Of a stretch of 64,000 bases of DNA, positions 11,019-23,800 are shown one piece after another; the first letter of the stretch is position 1, and each line of letters opens with the position of its first letter. The stretch lies in assembly GCA_047967505.1 (NCBI GenBank), contig CM106540.1. The stretch is one strand, 5' to 3'. The notes beneath the pieces are model-generated. The model was not told the origin of the DNA. It saw only the letters and a list, made by a program, of their open reading frames with translations, and searched no databases. The translations under genes were made by a program, and so were the position numbers. The stretch comes from Dipteris shenzhenensis. Its lineage: Eukaryota; Polypodiophyta; Polypodiopsida; Gleicheniales.

Positions 11019-11580
11019 GCTTTCTCCACTGCTTCATTGATGCGCAACCAAATTGACTCACATGCACCCAAAATTTTTCCCAGGTCCCTATCCTTCTTCC
11101 CTATCTTCTGAATCCTGGAGTGTAGAGCACTCTGCACCTCTCTATTTGTTTCCTCCTTTGTTGTTATCTCTGTGTAAACACCCATGTAGAGCTTCACCTT
11201 TCCTCATCATTGATTATTAGTTAGCTTCTGTTACCTCGCAGCCGCAAGCCTTTCTTTCATCCTTGTCTCCCCACCTTATGACAATTTGTTTCATCCTTGT
11301 CTCCCCTTCCAACTTTCTCCATTACTGCATTGATGCATAACCGAATTGACTCACATGCACCCAAATTCTTCCCGGAGTCCCTATCCTCCTTTGATGTCTT
11401 CTGAATCTTGGAGTGTAGAGCACGCTGCACCTCTCTATTTGTTTCCTCCTTCATTGTCATCTCTATGTAACACACCCATGTAGAGCTTCACCTTTCCTCA
11501 TCATCGATTATCAATTAGCTTCTTCTACCTCCTAGCTGCAAGCCTTTCTTTCATCCTTGTCTCCCCACCTTATGACGATT
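11019..11580 (-). repeat. Tandem duplication of a coding-like ~270-bp segment
   Basis: Units 11019-11287 and 11312-11580 are offset by about 293 bp. On the minus strand both keep the same open frame, with shared residues KEETNREVQ, ALHS.IQK, KDRD and LGACESI. The shared frame suggests the ancestral segment was protein-coding before duplication. The family is unknown to me. Confidence 0.7.
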
Positions 11581-12129
11581 TCATGTTTTCTCATTCATAT
11601 CCATCTCAATTACCTCCATTCATCACCGCAAAGTTGCACCTATAAGTTTCATGCGAATTGCCTTGCACCTTGTCTTTGCCCTATGTGTCAATGATAACAA
11701 GCCTATGTAACCGCTTGCCTTCTTCAGCATGTAATCACAATGATTTGAGTACCCCAAATCTATGGAGAAGGCCGATCATTTCCATCCTATTGCAACTCTA
11801 CCAGAGAAAGCCTCTCAAGTTAGGCCTTTGTATCCCTCCAAATGACCTGCCCGAATGCTAGATGATTGGCTCATTGTTGCTATCCTTGAGGTCTCTGGAA
11901 CTGACATGGCGCCATCATTTGCCTTTCACTTGTACAAGCCATCATTCACAAATAGCCGTGCAACCTATCTATGGCAATTGTTCTCACTAATGACAACCAT
12001 TTTATCCTAATAACATACATTATGATGCTCTAGAAAATGAGATTCAGTGCACTCTTCTATTTTGCAAGGTAGCATGAGAGGTGTCTACTTAGAGAAGAAG
12101 ATCTATTTATGAGCAGGGAGCTTGAAATG
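11581..12129. other. Unassigned
   Basis: No domain or repeat recognised. It may contain the decayed upstream part of the coiled-coil coding sequence that follows. Confidence 0.4.
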
Positions 12130-12909
12130 ATAGAATGATTATTTTGGGAAGTGTTGAAACGGCACTCTACAACAGATTGTTGTTCAAGAAAAAGATTAGG
12201 ATTCCACCTAGGCGCATGGGATCCAATTGTATGAACAATACTAGCAAGGCAATAACACTTTCCAGATCATATAGCATCACAGTCAACGATTGCAACAATG
12301 GTCACAGTTATTTGATAGCATGGCATTAGAGAGATGGAAAAGACAGATGATTCCATCACTCCAAACCAAGTTGCAAAGTGCGAAGGCTAAAATTCATAAG
12401 CTCAAGGAAAGCATGGCAGAGCAAATGTAGCAACAATAGCTCCTTGTCTCGGGGGGGTCACTAAGAGATATGTAAGATAGCACGTGCAATCAACAGAAGG
12501 GGTTTATATGTTTATGGAGTTACAGAAAATATACATACGTAAGGGTTTTTTAATTCAAAAAGTGAAAATTTTCATACATAAGGGATAATTTTATAATAGC
12601 AAAATTTGCAGAAGGGGTGTATATAGGCTATTAAAATTTGTAGGTAGGGGGTTTTTTAAATACCCCTTGATCGCATGTGCTATATGGGGTTTTTATATAG
12701 TGAAACCCCCAGGCTCCTTGTAAAAAATGCACTAGTAGAAAGTAGGAAGGATGCCTTCCAGCCCACAATTTTTCTCTAAGAAAAACATCTACAACTATCT
12801 GATGCCTTGAGCAGAAAGGAAGAGGTTGAGTTATCCCTCTCCCAAATGCAAGTGTCTTGTGATGATCTAAAAAAAGAAATGGTGTACTTAAACGAAAGCC
12901 TGCTACTTA
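12130..12909 (+). pseudogene. Decayed coiled-coil coding sequence, interrupted twice
   Basis: From about 12190 one plus-strand frame reads a Gln-rich segment (SQRLQQWSQLFDSMALERWK) and a heptad-like helix (LQSAKAKIHKLKESMAEQM). The interrupting stops are mostly TAG, as expected from CAG codons after C-to-T decay. A MITE (12478-12682) breaks the frame. After it, frame and character resume (LSDALSRKEEVELSLSQMQ, then DDLKKEMVYLNESLLLT) until CACTA copy A begins at 12910. The protein was probably a long coiled coil of host or transposon origin. No catalytic motif is visible. Confidence 0.5.
12478..12682. mobile_element. MITE copy 1 (~205 bp, TA target)
   Basis: The left end tagcacgtgcaatcaa and the reverse complement of the right end (tagcacatgcgatcaa) form terminal inverted repeats of about 16-20 bp. 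The flanking TA dinucleotides are consistent with a TA target duplication (Tc1/mariner-type). There is no coding capacity, and it sits inside a coding remnant. A second copy with matching ends lies at 39456-39650. Confidence 0.65.
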
Positions 12910-13277
12910 CACAACAAGACAAAGTAACTATAGACGCGCTTAATAGACGTGCAAAATAATGAGCACGTCTATAGGCACAACTAGAATAGTAAAAATATGG
13001 GCGTGTCTATAAGTGCATCTATTCATGTGTCTAATAGCACGTCTGCACTGTGATTTAGACGCCTTTATAAACACAACACAGAGAATACAGAAAGTGATAT
13101 TTTGGTGCAGGCTGATAAATGTGCATCACAACTTTCCAAACATTGCCCATGATTACCAAAGCACATAATTTTAATAAAAATATCAATGCTTTTTGGCAAA
13201 CCCACATATATAAAAATTAAGTGAGGTGAGGAGAATGAGACAATATGTAAAATAGTTTTGCCAATATTAATTATGGG

Positions 13278-16200
13278 CTACGGTTTGATCTCATCCTTAA
13301 TGAGATCAACCCTTGCCAAACTATCTACTTTAAAATCCAAACCAATGTTGAGATCTACAAATACATTCAGCCCACTACTAGTTGTGCTACTCATGTGCTC
13401 ATCAAAATTAGGATCACCAATGGTAGGCTCATCCTCATAGGTAATGGCCTCAATATCTGTATCTCCTATCTCATGATCATCCTCCTCTCTCGTATCACGG
13501 TCATCATCATCTCCATGGCCATGATCTTCTCCATACACTCCATATTAGTAAATGTACTATACATCACTTTGGAATGTGGCATAATAGGTATGAGATGCCA
13601 CCACCTATTATTATCCACCACTGGTTGATAGACAACCTAATTCAAACACGAATACAATCATGTTATTTTCCTTGTATCGAAGGTATCAAATATTTAAAAG
13701 TGAGCATATTTATATGTGTGTATACTACCTGTTCACATTGTTGTGGTAGTACTACTTTGTCCTTCTTGCTTTGCCAAAACCTTGTGCAATCAATAGTTAC
13801 AAAGGCACTTGCATGGCATTTGATTGTTGCATCAGGGCCTCTTTCCACAGTGTCCTTAAACCACTTGACATCCAAAACATACACAAAGAAGCATCGAAAG
13901 TCAAGCTTAATAAGATCGTGGATTATGCCACAATAATCATCCATGGCTCCATTGGCTCCCCCAAAGCTAGCAATGATGTCGCAATCTTGTGTGTTTCTCT
14001 TATCATCAATCCTTTGTGTTCGCAAAATGCTTGCCCTCACATCATATAGCATTGAACATAGTACACTACACCAAGACAAAATCAATTAAATAAGCAATCT
14101 AAATTATTGAGAGCTCCTCTAGCATACTCCCATTCTTCCATTATGATATGCATCCCCTCGTCTCTCTTTGCTCTCTCCATTTCGTCAAGTAGCCAATCCC
14201 CATGAATATCCGAGGAATATCCTTTGAAAGTGCTCTTAGATCCTGAGGGTATGGCACATGAGATCCGTGGTGTGTACGAAAGAGGTGCCTTTCTCCTTGT
14301 CTTCTTGCCTTTGCATCCTCGTATCTTGTCACCCATCTTTTCATCACATCACTATTAAGCATGCAATAGAGGTTGATATTATTAAGCAACTCTGTGTCTA
14401 TTACTTTGCTCAATCCTTTCCCTTGAGGCATAATAGTAGTCATCTTTAGGTCTCATCATCTCTCCATACTCATGGGAGAGAGCTATCCACATCAATAAGA
14501 AACTTATAAATATATATAAGGGACTCTTGTACCAACCAACCCTCGGCCATGCTACCTTCAGGCCTTGCATTTTGCCTCACGAAACCCTTCAAGGTCTTCA
14601 TGAAGCGCTTGACAAAGGACAACCATCATGCATGTACAGTGTCACATATAGCAATCTCATCCACCAAATGCACTATGAGATGTAGTTGGCTTATGAGAAT
14701 AGAATGTGGAAAGGTCTCCTCCACTAAACAAACCACCTCCACTAACATAACTCAATCATTCTCAAGTGTGGTGGGATCTATTTCCTTTGAGCTCACATAC
14801 CTAGAAAGGAACAAGTACACCATATTAGCAATATGAAAACCTTGCATGGAGCATTGATACGCTTTACATTTTGCATCCTGTAAAGTACCTCACAAGCTCG
14901 CCCATCTTGTAAATACAATCCTTCACGTCCTTCGATGCACTAAGAGAAATGCTAGTAGGTAGTATAAATTGAACACACGAGGAATGGTTGATTAGTTAAT
15001 CCACCAAATGCACTATGAGATGTAGTTGGCTTATGAGAATAGAACGTGGAAAGGTGATCTCCTCCACTAAACAAACCACCTCTACTGACATAACTTGATC
15101 ATTCTCAAGCATGGTGGGATCTATTTCCTTTGAGCTCACATACCTAGAAAGGAAAAAGTACACCATATTAGCAATATGAAAACCTTGCATGGAGCATTGA
15201 TACGCTTCACATTTTGCATCCTGTAAAGTACCTCACAAGCTCGCCCATCTTGTAAATACAATCCTTCACATCCTTCGATGCACTAAGAGAAATGCTAGTA
15301 GGTAGTATGAATTGAACACACAAGGAATGGTTGATTAGTTGCTTCTAATTCACTCACAAATTTGGAAGGAAAAAGATATTATGCACATAAAATACTTACT
15401 TGGAGCATCTTGTGCCAATCATGAGATTTCAAGCCACATAATTGCTCTAAACCTCTTTTCTGCTCTTTGTGCAGGCCCCCTTTAAACACCTCACGAATCC
15501 AGTGGGAGTACGAATTGTAGTGATAGCTCGCTTCACTCTGCCACCATCTCTAGCTTTGATAACCTCGACAATGCATAGGGTAAAAAGACATGCCCATGTG
15601 GCCTCTCTTGTCACCAAGTTTCACGCATCCTTTTTGTGGTGCAGAGATTCTCCCTTATGCTTGTTGAATCTCGTGTCCCATTCAAATGTTCCCAAATGGT
15701 AGATGCCACATTCTTGAAGATATGCATGGGATCACGGAGGTGATTGATCTTGAGGTTGGACCAATATGGTAGTTGATAAATGATGGAGTATCTAAACAAA
15801 ATATGGTATTAATGTGCAATCTTTATTTTCATTCAATATAGCACACAATAGTTACAAACCCTTATCGGCTCATGCCAAGTGGTGGAGGAGTCGTTAAACC
15901 GTCCAAAATTCTCATCCAATCTCTTGCAGTGAGTGATCGTGGGGGGACTTCATTCCAACGGGAAACATATCTAGGATGATCAGGTGATCAGGTGGGAGAA
16001 ATTGATGGTGATTCTCATAGATGACCTTATTCAATGCATCTACCTATGAGGCAACTAGCGAAGGACCACAAATAGGACATGCATGGTAACCCAATGTAGT
16101 GAGACTTGAACAATAGACACAATTAAGAGGTCAAGGTGGGTTCCAGGTGCCACATCGATTGCCTACTCATAATTGAAAGTTCAATGCTACCTAAATAATT

Positions 16201-16709
16201 TCCATAGCCTAGGAAGTCATGCATCGTCTAACTTTGCAGTTGAAGTCTCGTGACGAGGGAGGCCTGTTCACATCATGCACCTCGATACCTCTCCAAAGTA
16301 TCTCGAGCTCATCAATGAAAGGCTCTAGATAAACATAAGGATTTTTGACTTTATGTTTCCCTGGAATTAGAAGGGATAACATAACATGTCCTTTCTTAAT
16401 TGCCATAGAGGGTGGAAGATAATAATTCACCAATATCACTAGCCATACACTGTAAGAGGTGCTTTTGAGACCAACTAGGTTCACACCTTCCATACCCAAT
16501 CCAAGTCTCAAGTTCCTAGGTTCTTCCTTGAAGCTTGGCCATGTGTCTTCAATATGCTTCCACGCAGGACTGTCTGTGGGAGTTCTCCACTTGCCATCGG
16601 TTGATCGATGAGAGGAATGCCATGACATGAGCTCTGTAATGGATTTGCACTTGAACATATGTTGGATGCAAGGGATTATGGGAAAATGCCACAAAACCTT
16701 ACGAGGCAC
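13278..16709 (-). pseudogene. TNP2-type CACTA transposase, copy A
   Basis: Minus-strand fragments follow the order known for plant CACTA transposases. The TNP2 core (16209-16709) contains SWHSSHRSTDGKWRTP, SPAWKHIEDTWPSF and LRLGLGMEGVNLVGLKSTSY. The second part (15611-15799) has NHLRDPMHIFKNV. A DUF4218-like part (about 14400-15190) has LHLIVHLVDEIAIC. A DUF4216-like part (13663-14085) has YCGIIHDLIKLDF and DVKWFKDTV. An Asp/Glu-rich tail (13278-13538) follows. The first catalytic Asp (expected in a GL..DG motif) is Glu in GMEG, while the later Asp (RDPMHI) and Glu (VDE) remain. Frameshifts, stops and a 340-bp internal duplication make it non-functional. Confidence 0.85.
14661..15340. repeat. 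340-bp tandem duplication inside copy A
   Basis: ccaccaaatgcactatgaga begins at 14661 and again at 15001, and both units end ggttgattagtt. Copy B has the segment once (about 46686-47021), so the duplication arose in copy A after the copies separated. Confidence 0.9.
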
Positions 16710-16723
16710 ATCTAAAGTTTTGA

Positions 16724-18754
16724 ATGCAAGTTGGATTTTTAAGAGCGATTATTTCTGGCCTTATGCAAGTACAAGTGATTACAAGTGGAGCTTTGCTGCC
16801 GCTACTCTACACACACATTTTGTTCTACCTAAGTCCATGTTGGCACAGAGACAACAGACTACAAATTACAAAACATTCATTCACATACTATTGCCTGTTA
16901 AGAAGTCAAATAGCACTCTACCATTCAGAGATCTCCTGGGTGACCTGTTAAGCAAGTATGCAACTCTATCTTACATGCCTCAGCCCAATAGCATTCGGTA
17001 AGACCTGCATATCGTAGCATGCTACCAATCCTGTCCAATAGAATCCGATTTATGCCTTCTGCCAAGGCATCATGAGCAAAAAGATGAGGAGTGGTCAACA
17101 CCTGCCTGATACCAAGTGTATCACATAGATGCTAAAATCTAGAAGAGGTAAACTCTGCATCACCATCATTCATCAAGCTCAATAGCTTCTTTCCTGACTG
17201 ATTTTCAGCATTACCCAAGAAGCACTGAAATGTATCACATACATCATGCTTCTGCCGAATCGGATATACCCATATGTACTTTGTAGCAGCATCAATAAAT
17301 GTCACAAAGTAAGAGGTGCCACCCAATGAAACGGTAGGCATAGGCCCACAAACTGTACTATGAACCAACTGCAATGGCTCAACAATACCTCTCATTGACT
17401 GTCTTCCTCAAAAAAGAGGATCCTGACTGCTGATCATCATCACAATCATGACATAAAATTTGAGAGACATCCATAACAGGAATGTATCTCAATGTTGTAA
17501 GGGCTTCCATACCTGTAGTAGTAGACATATGTCCAAGTCTGGCATACCATAAACTAACTGATGGTTGCTTACTAATCATAAGCGTCTTATCCTGGACACT
17601 TGATACATGCAATGCATAAGAGAATTCAACCCGTGATCCCCTAGCCATAACCAGATTACCTCTAGCAATCTTCCATGCATGATCACCCAAAGAGACATGA
17701 TAACCTACCTCAACCAACTGTCCAGTACTGATCTTGCTCGTAGCAAGTCTTGGTATATGTATAGAACAAGAATAGAGCCACTAGGCATAACAAGGTGGAT
17801 ATCCCCATAACCATGGACATCCATAGAATTATCAATGCCCATCAAACCACTCTCTACAATGCATTCCTGATATGCACTAAACCATGACCTATGAGGGGTC
17901 ATATGACATGAAGCACATGGATCTAACATCCAATCACCGAGAATGGGTACATCAGTGGCCAAGAAGGAGGTGTCAGACATAGACAAAAGAATGCCTTGAT
18001 CACTGCTACTGTCAGTGGAAACCCTGGCATCCACGCCTTGAAGCTCAACATGCTTCTTCTCCTTCTTCCTGTCATTCTTAACCTTGCTTTTCTTCTTGCA
18101 TTTTCTTATCCATTTCCAGCAATACTTTTTCATGTGCCCATACTTTCCACAATAGAAACATCTAACACAAGTCCAAGAGCTAGACTTGCTCTTGGAATTC
18201 CCCCTTGAACATGACCTATTTCTACCAATTGATCTACCTCTGGAGTGCATATCAAGGCTGTATTTCAGCACATCAGGGCATTTCAACCCATCATGCTGTA
18301 ACATAACACTATCATGGTCATACATTCGGCATATACGAGTATAGAACTCTTATGCATGGCAGTCTACACCCTGTACACCATCATGTACCTGCAAGTAGAC
18401 TGACTTCGAGAGTGATGACTAAATGATAGAGCATGCTTGCTCATCCATGTCATCCCAATCACTTTGTTTAATGCTATTAGGCTTGACACCTTTGCATTGA
18501 ATGGGCTTATGCTGCCTCTTCTACACTAACACATCATAAATCTGCTCTTTCCAATATTGAAAGTTTGATCCATCCAACCTCTCAATATCAAAGAGGGCAC
18601 TACCAGCTGTAGATGCCATATCTGTGGCACAATAAGTCACCACCAAAGAGCAGTATAGTGCAATAGGCAACCAAAATGACAAAAAAATATAGTGTTGTCC
18701 AGACCAATTAAGTCTCCAAATAAACTGGCTGATCCAATGATCAAAAGCACTCAT
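16724..18754 (-). pseudogene. Copia polyprotein fragment (Gag, protease, integrase)
   Basis: The minus strand reads, in order: Gag start (18754, MASTAGSALFDIERLDGSNF then QYWKEQIYDVLV); Gag C-terminus with a CCHC knuckle (CFYCGKYGHMKKYC, about 18120-18165); aspartic protease with the active site changed to DPCAS from DSGAS (about 17920); pre-integrase (LWYARLGHMS, then CHDCDDDQ); and integrase core (17132-17395). The integrase is also damaged: the first Asp is Thr in HSTVCGPM and the second motif reads MNDGDAEF. A YAGLTECYWAEACK-type remnant is near 17010. It is cut by CACTA copy A near 16723, and no RT or RNase H survives. It belongs to a different copia family from the element at 23441-28971. 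Confidence 0.85.
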
Positions 18755-19859
18755 CCATAAAGAGGCATAAACAAGAATATATGCAGCCTAGTAACCTCCC
18801 AATGCCTAGCAATCAAAGTAAGAAATGTAGTGAACCAAATGAGCAATGCCTGCTCAACCAATGGCAATAGGAGCCCAGCTCAACTATCCATAAACATCAG
18901 TGCGGCATCCAACAATGCAAATCCATAATGCATCGAAATGGTATTTACTGCATCACCAATGCATCACCTCAAGTGTGCAATCCTTTGGCAACAAAATCAA
19001 GCATTCACCACTTGCCAAATGTGCCAAAGTGACTTGCCAAAATGCCAATAGTGCCCTTGGAGTGAAGTGAGATCCCAATCACTTTTTGTAATTTACTGTT
19101 CTGCAAGAGAAATCACATCCACTTTGGGCAAGATAACACGCTGTCCTTGTTTTTGAACAGTGATATCTTTTCAACGAAAGACCAGATGCCAAAGCTATAA
19201 ACAGCAAAGTTGTAGCTTGTAGAAAGATCTACAACTTATAAGTTGACTTCAAGAGCCAAATCCTTGTGGATTCTCAGATATTCTCACCTGAAAGACAGCT
19301 TCCTACACATTAGTCACAAATAGACAGTAGACTGCAACTTTTTGTGGTTTTGCAGAGGTTGTAACTCTTGCAGCTTATACCAGATCAACTTGCTTCCAAA
19401 AGAAAAGTTGTAGTATGTTCTATGAACTACAAATTTCCAGTTCGCGGCACAAAGTGCAATTCCGCACCAGGAAAGAGATATTCAGTCCTGAAAATGATTG
19501 TTTTGTCATAAAAATAGCAACAGCAGCAATTGTAATGTCCTGACCAATGGCAAACACAATGCCATAAAATCAGCCCGGAATACGATAACAAATCAGCCCC
19601 AAATACGGTAACAAATCAGCCCCAAAATGCTGGCAAACCAGCCCTGAAACAGCTCCAAACAATGCTAATCTGACAGGATCTCAATACATCATCGTACCAC
19701 TGTATGTATCCAACATAGGCAAATAACCATGCATCCAACGAACTGTCAATACATCTCAACCAGGCATGTACCACTGTCAAAGCATGTGTCACTGCCACTG
19801 CCAAAGTGATGTACCTGCAAGAAAGATATGCAACTCACTGACTAGAAAGAGAGAGCCAA
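18755..19859. other. Unassigned, probably retroelement leader
   Basis: No domain was found. A short tandem repeat of caaatcagccccaaatacgg-like units lies at 19560-19650. It falls between a Gag start and a further upstream primer site, so it may be the leader or LTR of one or both minus-strand elements. Confidence 0.4.
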
Positions 19860-20984
19860 GCTCTATGACAAGGGAATGAGACCCCGTAGCAATGTGAACC
19901 TATCTAGCATTATGCCTTCGTGCCGTATTTTTCCAAATAGTTGGAAGACATTAGCAATGGCTTCATCCTGTGCCTGCTCCGAATGGTCGAGATACTTAGA
20001 CATGGTTGTCAAAGCATCTATTGCACAAGACGTATCTGCTGCCCCATGGCAGGCACAGTTCTAGCAATACCATCACTAGTATGCAAACTGTGTAGTATAT
20101 TGCATTGTCGCTCAACCTCCTATTTCCCCTCCAAAACTTAGGCATCCAAACACCATCAATGGTTTCCCTTGCAACTAGCCCCAGGAGCCCTTTAGAGGAT
20201 ATCCTGGACGGGCAAATCTAGCTCCCATCATTTGTCGCACTTTGGGACTTTTAAATGGTGAGTCTGGAGTAGAACGACAAGCAAGGTCGACCATATAATG
20301 ACAATAGAAATTATGCACAATAGACCGCTACTAAGCAATACCACAACATCTACTATATGCTTGAGTTCCACCTCAAGTTTCCAAACGAGGATAGACTGCC
20401 GCCTTCTCTATTGCAACTGTCATCTTACATTGCCTCCTCTTCCTGAACAGAAGATGCTTAGTACAATGCATTGCTCGAGCTAACGGATCGAGACTCGATT
20501 TCCAGGCAATGAACTAAATTCTCAAGCCTCCTTCGCTGAGGTTGTTCTGGTCAATTTCAAAAGCTCCTCCTTTGAGAGAGCTAGATTGGTCAAAAAGAAA
20601 GAAAACAACCCGCGCAGGTCGCATTTCGAGACAAGTGGAATGAGCCCATCTCACTTATCTTTCTCTGTGGATCTTTCTGTAGCTCACGCTACCTCAGCCA
20701 CCACTGCCATTCAAGCTTTTCTCAAGTAGACGGGTGTGATACTCAGCTTGTAGCAAAGGTGGCAGGCACCATCACCCATGAATTATTGCAACAGCGCCAT
20801 AGCTGTGCAGAAGTCCACCATAGCTAGACCAAGAGCTTCCTACAACTCCATAAACTGAACAGCAAAGCTCCAATCCTGCATATCGCTTCTAGTTGGAGCT
20901 TCTATTGCTCAAACAAATGCCTGCTGATCCCTCCAAGAACCATTCCTATTCCACAAAGAGAAGACCTCCACGTACCACTCCTGC
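19860..20984 (-). pseudogene. Decayed coding sequence downstream of an LTR primer site
   Basis: Directly after the primer site the minus strand gives one frame of about 125 codons with a coding look (SDMQDWSFAVQFMEL, ALGLAMVDFCTAMALLQ). Its stops are almost all TGA, TAG or TAA in positions that C-to-T changes of CGA, CAG or CAA would give. Nearer 19900-20000 another frame reads HSEQAQDEAIANVFQLFGKI. Position suggests a Gag-like protein of an LTR element, but I recognise no motif. It may be unrelated to the copia fragment at 16724-18754. Confidence 0.4.
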
Positions 20985-21130
20985 TGTGATACCAGTTATG
21001 GGGGAAGAGGGAGCACTCAGGAAGGGATAAGAGACACCGTATGTGGTGGAGCAAAGGCTACTCAAGCTTATTCCTCTATCATATATATATGAGTATACAT
21101 GGGCACTGTACAACTGGGTGGGCACACTGC
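20985..21130 (-). mobile_element. Primer-binding site and 3' part of an LTR
   Basis: Plus-strand gctgtgatacca (20985-20996) is the complement of a primer site with one added base (TGGTATCACAGC). Upstream on the minus strand lie a TATATATAT box (about 21081-21090) and an AATAAG-like signal, then CCCCATAAC at the LTR end. The rest of the LTR is lost in the CA/palindrome array. Confidence 0.55.
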
Positions 21131-21144
21131 CCTTTACCCCAATA

Positions 21145-21161
21145 GATTTGATGATCACTCG

Positions 21162-21201
<40 letters not shown>

Positions 21202-21828
21202 CCACACACACACACACATTCTAAGATGTATTGCAAATCGACCTTTGAGCAGTGCATTGCCACATCCATGCAGACTTGAAATCGATTCAAGGTCGATTTG
21301 TAATCCCTATCTATGTGTGTCTCTATGTTACACACACGTTCTTTGACATTACAGAAACACATAAACACGTGGAAAGACTCCCCCCCACACACTAGAAATT
21401 AACCTTGGATTGATTTGAGAAATGATGGTTGCATAGGGTGTTAAACACCATGTCTAAACTTTACAAAATGACCCAAGGTCAATTTGGAACTTGAGAAGTA
21501 GGATGTGGACACAATGGTCATGCTTTGCAAATTGACCTTGGTGATCACTCACGCACACACAAACACATTGAAAAATTTTTTGAGTTTCCAAATGGACCTT
21601 AGGTCGATTTGTACTTCATGGAGATTAGTGATCACTCATACACAAAGACATGCCACACAAACAGGTTCTTGCACATTAAGCAAACACACAAACACACTCT
21701 AAAACCCCTGCACACACACTAGAAATTGACCTTGGGCCAATTTGAGAAATGACAACATAGGGTGGTGAACAAAACAGCTAGGCTTTACAAATCGACCTAA
21801 GGTCAATTTGATGATCACCACATGTATT

Positions 21829-21865
<37 letters not shown>

Positions 21866-22552
21866 AACAAACACACACACACACACACATACACACACAC
21901 ACACACACCTACACACATACATTCTAAGATGTATTGCAAATCGACCTTGGGTTGATTTGAGTAGTGCATTGCCACATCCTTGTAGATTTGAAATTGACCC
22001 AAGGTTGATTTGCAATCCCTATCTATATGTGTGTATATGTTACACACACGTTCTTGGACATTACATAAACACATAAACACCACATGGTTAGACAACCCCC
22101 CACACACTAGAAATTAACCTTGGATTGATTTGAAAAATGATGGTTGCATAGGGTGTTAAACACAATGTCTAGACTTTACAAAACGACCCAAGGTCAATTT
22201 GGAACTTGAGAAGTAGGATGTTGACACAATGGTCATGCTTTGCAACTTGACATTAGTGTTCACTCACACACACACAAACACATTCAAAAAGTCTTTGAGT
22301 TTCCATATGGACCTTAGGTAGATTTGTATTCATGGAGATTAGTGATCACTCATACACACATACATCCCACACAAACAGGTTCTTGGACATTGAACAAACA
22401 CACACCACACTCTAAAACCCCTGCACACACACTAGAAAGTGACCTTGGGCCAATTTGAGAAATGACAACATAGGGTGGTGAACAAAAAGGCTAGGCTTTA
22501 CAAATCGACCTAAGGCCGATTTGATGATCACTCACACACACATTTATTGATG

Positions 22553-22613
<61 letters not shown>

Positions 22614-23100
22614 TCTAAGATGTATTGCAAATTGACCTTGGGTCGATTTGAGCAGTGCATTGCCACATCCTTGCAGATTTAAAATCGACCCAAGGTCGAT
22701 TTGCAATCCCTATCTATGTGTGTGTTTATGTCAGTGTGTGGGGCTATGTGCCTTATCTAGTGCTCTTCACATCATTGGAAATCCCTAAATCACATGGTCA
22801 AATTTTAAAAATCGACCCAAGGTCAATTGTTCCTCTTATTGTCTTCACAACATATTCTCATGTGTGTGTGCGCTTGTGCATATGATGTGTGCAAGACATC
22901 ATTGTCATCATCACATCCGTTGAGCTATGAAATTGACCCAAGATTCATTTTCAACCAATGTTCTGTGGGTGCTTGTGTGGGTTTATGTTTGGGTGTGGGG
23001 TTGTGCACCTTCCTTAGATCTCTTTCGTATTTCGAATCAACCTTAGGTCGATTTGAAAACATAGAAAACCATTTTCGTCATTGATTTTCGACCTTGTGAA
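21145..23100. repeat. ~700-bp higher-order tandem array with TCGA palindromes, array 1
   Basis: Three large units: ttgcaaatcg/attg anchors lie at 21231, 21934 and 22625 (spacing about 703 and 691 bp). Each holds (CT)n-(CA)n tracts after a gatgatcactcacaca segment and several copies of the palindrome AAATCGACC-NN-GGTCGATTT in various states of decay, mostly TCGA to TTGA or TCAA. A cccaaggtcgatttgcaatccctatctatg block recurs. The short frames over the CA/CT tracts are spurious. Confidence 0.85.
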
Positions 23101-23435
23101 ACCAAAAACCTAAATTAAAGCAACTTAAAAATGGGAGGTGCAAAATGGGATTAAATTCAAAAGAGGAGGCATAAAATTTAACTTATTAAAGTTTTATGGG
23201 AGGCACAAAATGGCATGCAATTTGAAAGGGGGGAGATCCTACCCTAATCCTCATGCTCCTCTCTTCCTAATGGGGTGAAATTCAAAAGGGGTGAAATGGG
23301 TTGAAAAGGGTGAAATTTAAAAGCGGGTGAAACCTACCCTTATCTTCTCGCTATCTCTCTCTCTCTCATCCTCATGCTCCTACTAAATTCAAATTTCTAT
23401 TTCCTATGCGCCATGTTGACTCTTACCTAAACCTA
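23101..23435. other. Flank of the copia insertion
   Basis: Short degenerate repeats of a ggggtgaaatgggttgaaaa type. No coding signal. Confidence 0.5.
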
Positions 23436-23440
23436 AAGCT

Positions 23441-23800
23441 TGTGAAGAGAGTGGGGGAGAAGTAAGGAGTCTCACTTGCAGCTTTCTCACATACACAATC
23501 GGGGAATACACACAAAGGTGGAGGCTGAAAACAATTTTCCTCTTCTTAGTTATGAAAGCCAAAAGAACTCTCTCTCTAAGTACAAAAGGAATAGGTGAAT
23601 CCTATATGTGGGTCTCAAACCAAAATCAACTAACCTAGGTGGCATACTAACTGAGCCACTAACTAGAGTACATAAAGATAGCTGTCATCCAGCTATTATT
23701 TGTGGGCAGTGTACCAACCGCATCTACAGCTAACAAGTTGGTGACATAAATGCACAATGGTCACCCTGGCATATCACGAGTGGAGCTCGATATCTCAACA
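23441..23800 (-). repeat. 3' LTR of the complete copia element
   Basis: Starts tgtgaagagagtggggg and ends gatatctcaaca on the plus strand. The last codons of the polyprotein run into it (stop at 23761). A cctatatgtggg TATA-like site is near 23601. Confidence 0.95.

Larger units (their letters stand above)
12910..16723 (-). mobile_element. CACTA/En-Spm element, copy A (right end truncated)
   Basis: The left terminus is CACAACAAGACAAAG at 12910, preceded by TTA. Subterminal repeats of the gcgtctataggcac / tctaatagcacgtct type follow to about 13060, then the minus-strand transposase. The terminus is the same as at 42103 and 45292 and is mirrored at 59838-59861. Homology to copy B ends near 16723, where a copia fragment begins, so the 5' end is missing. 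CACTA elements move by cut-and-paste using a TNP2-type transposase. Confidence 0.85.
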
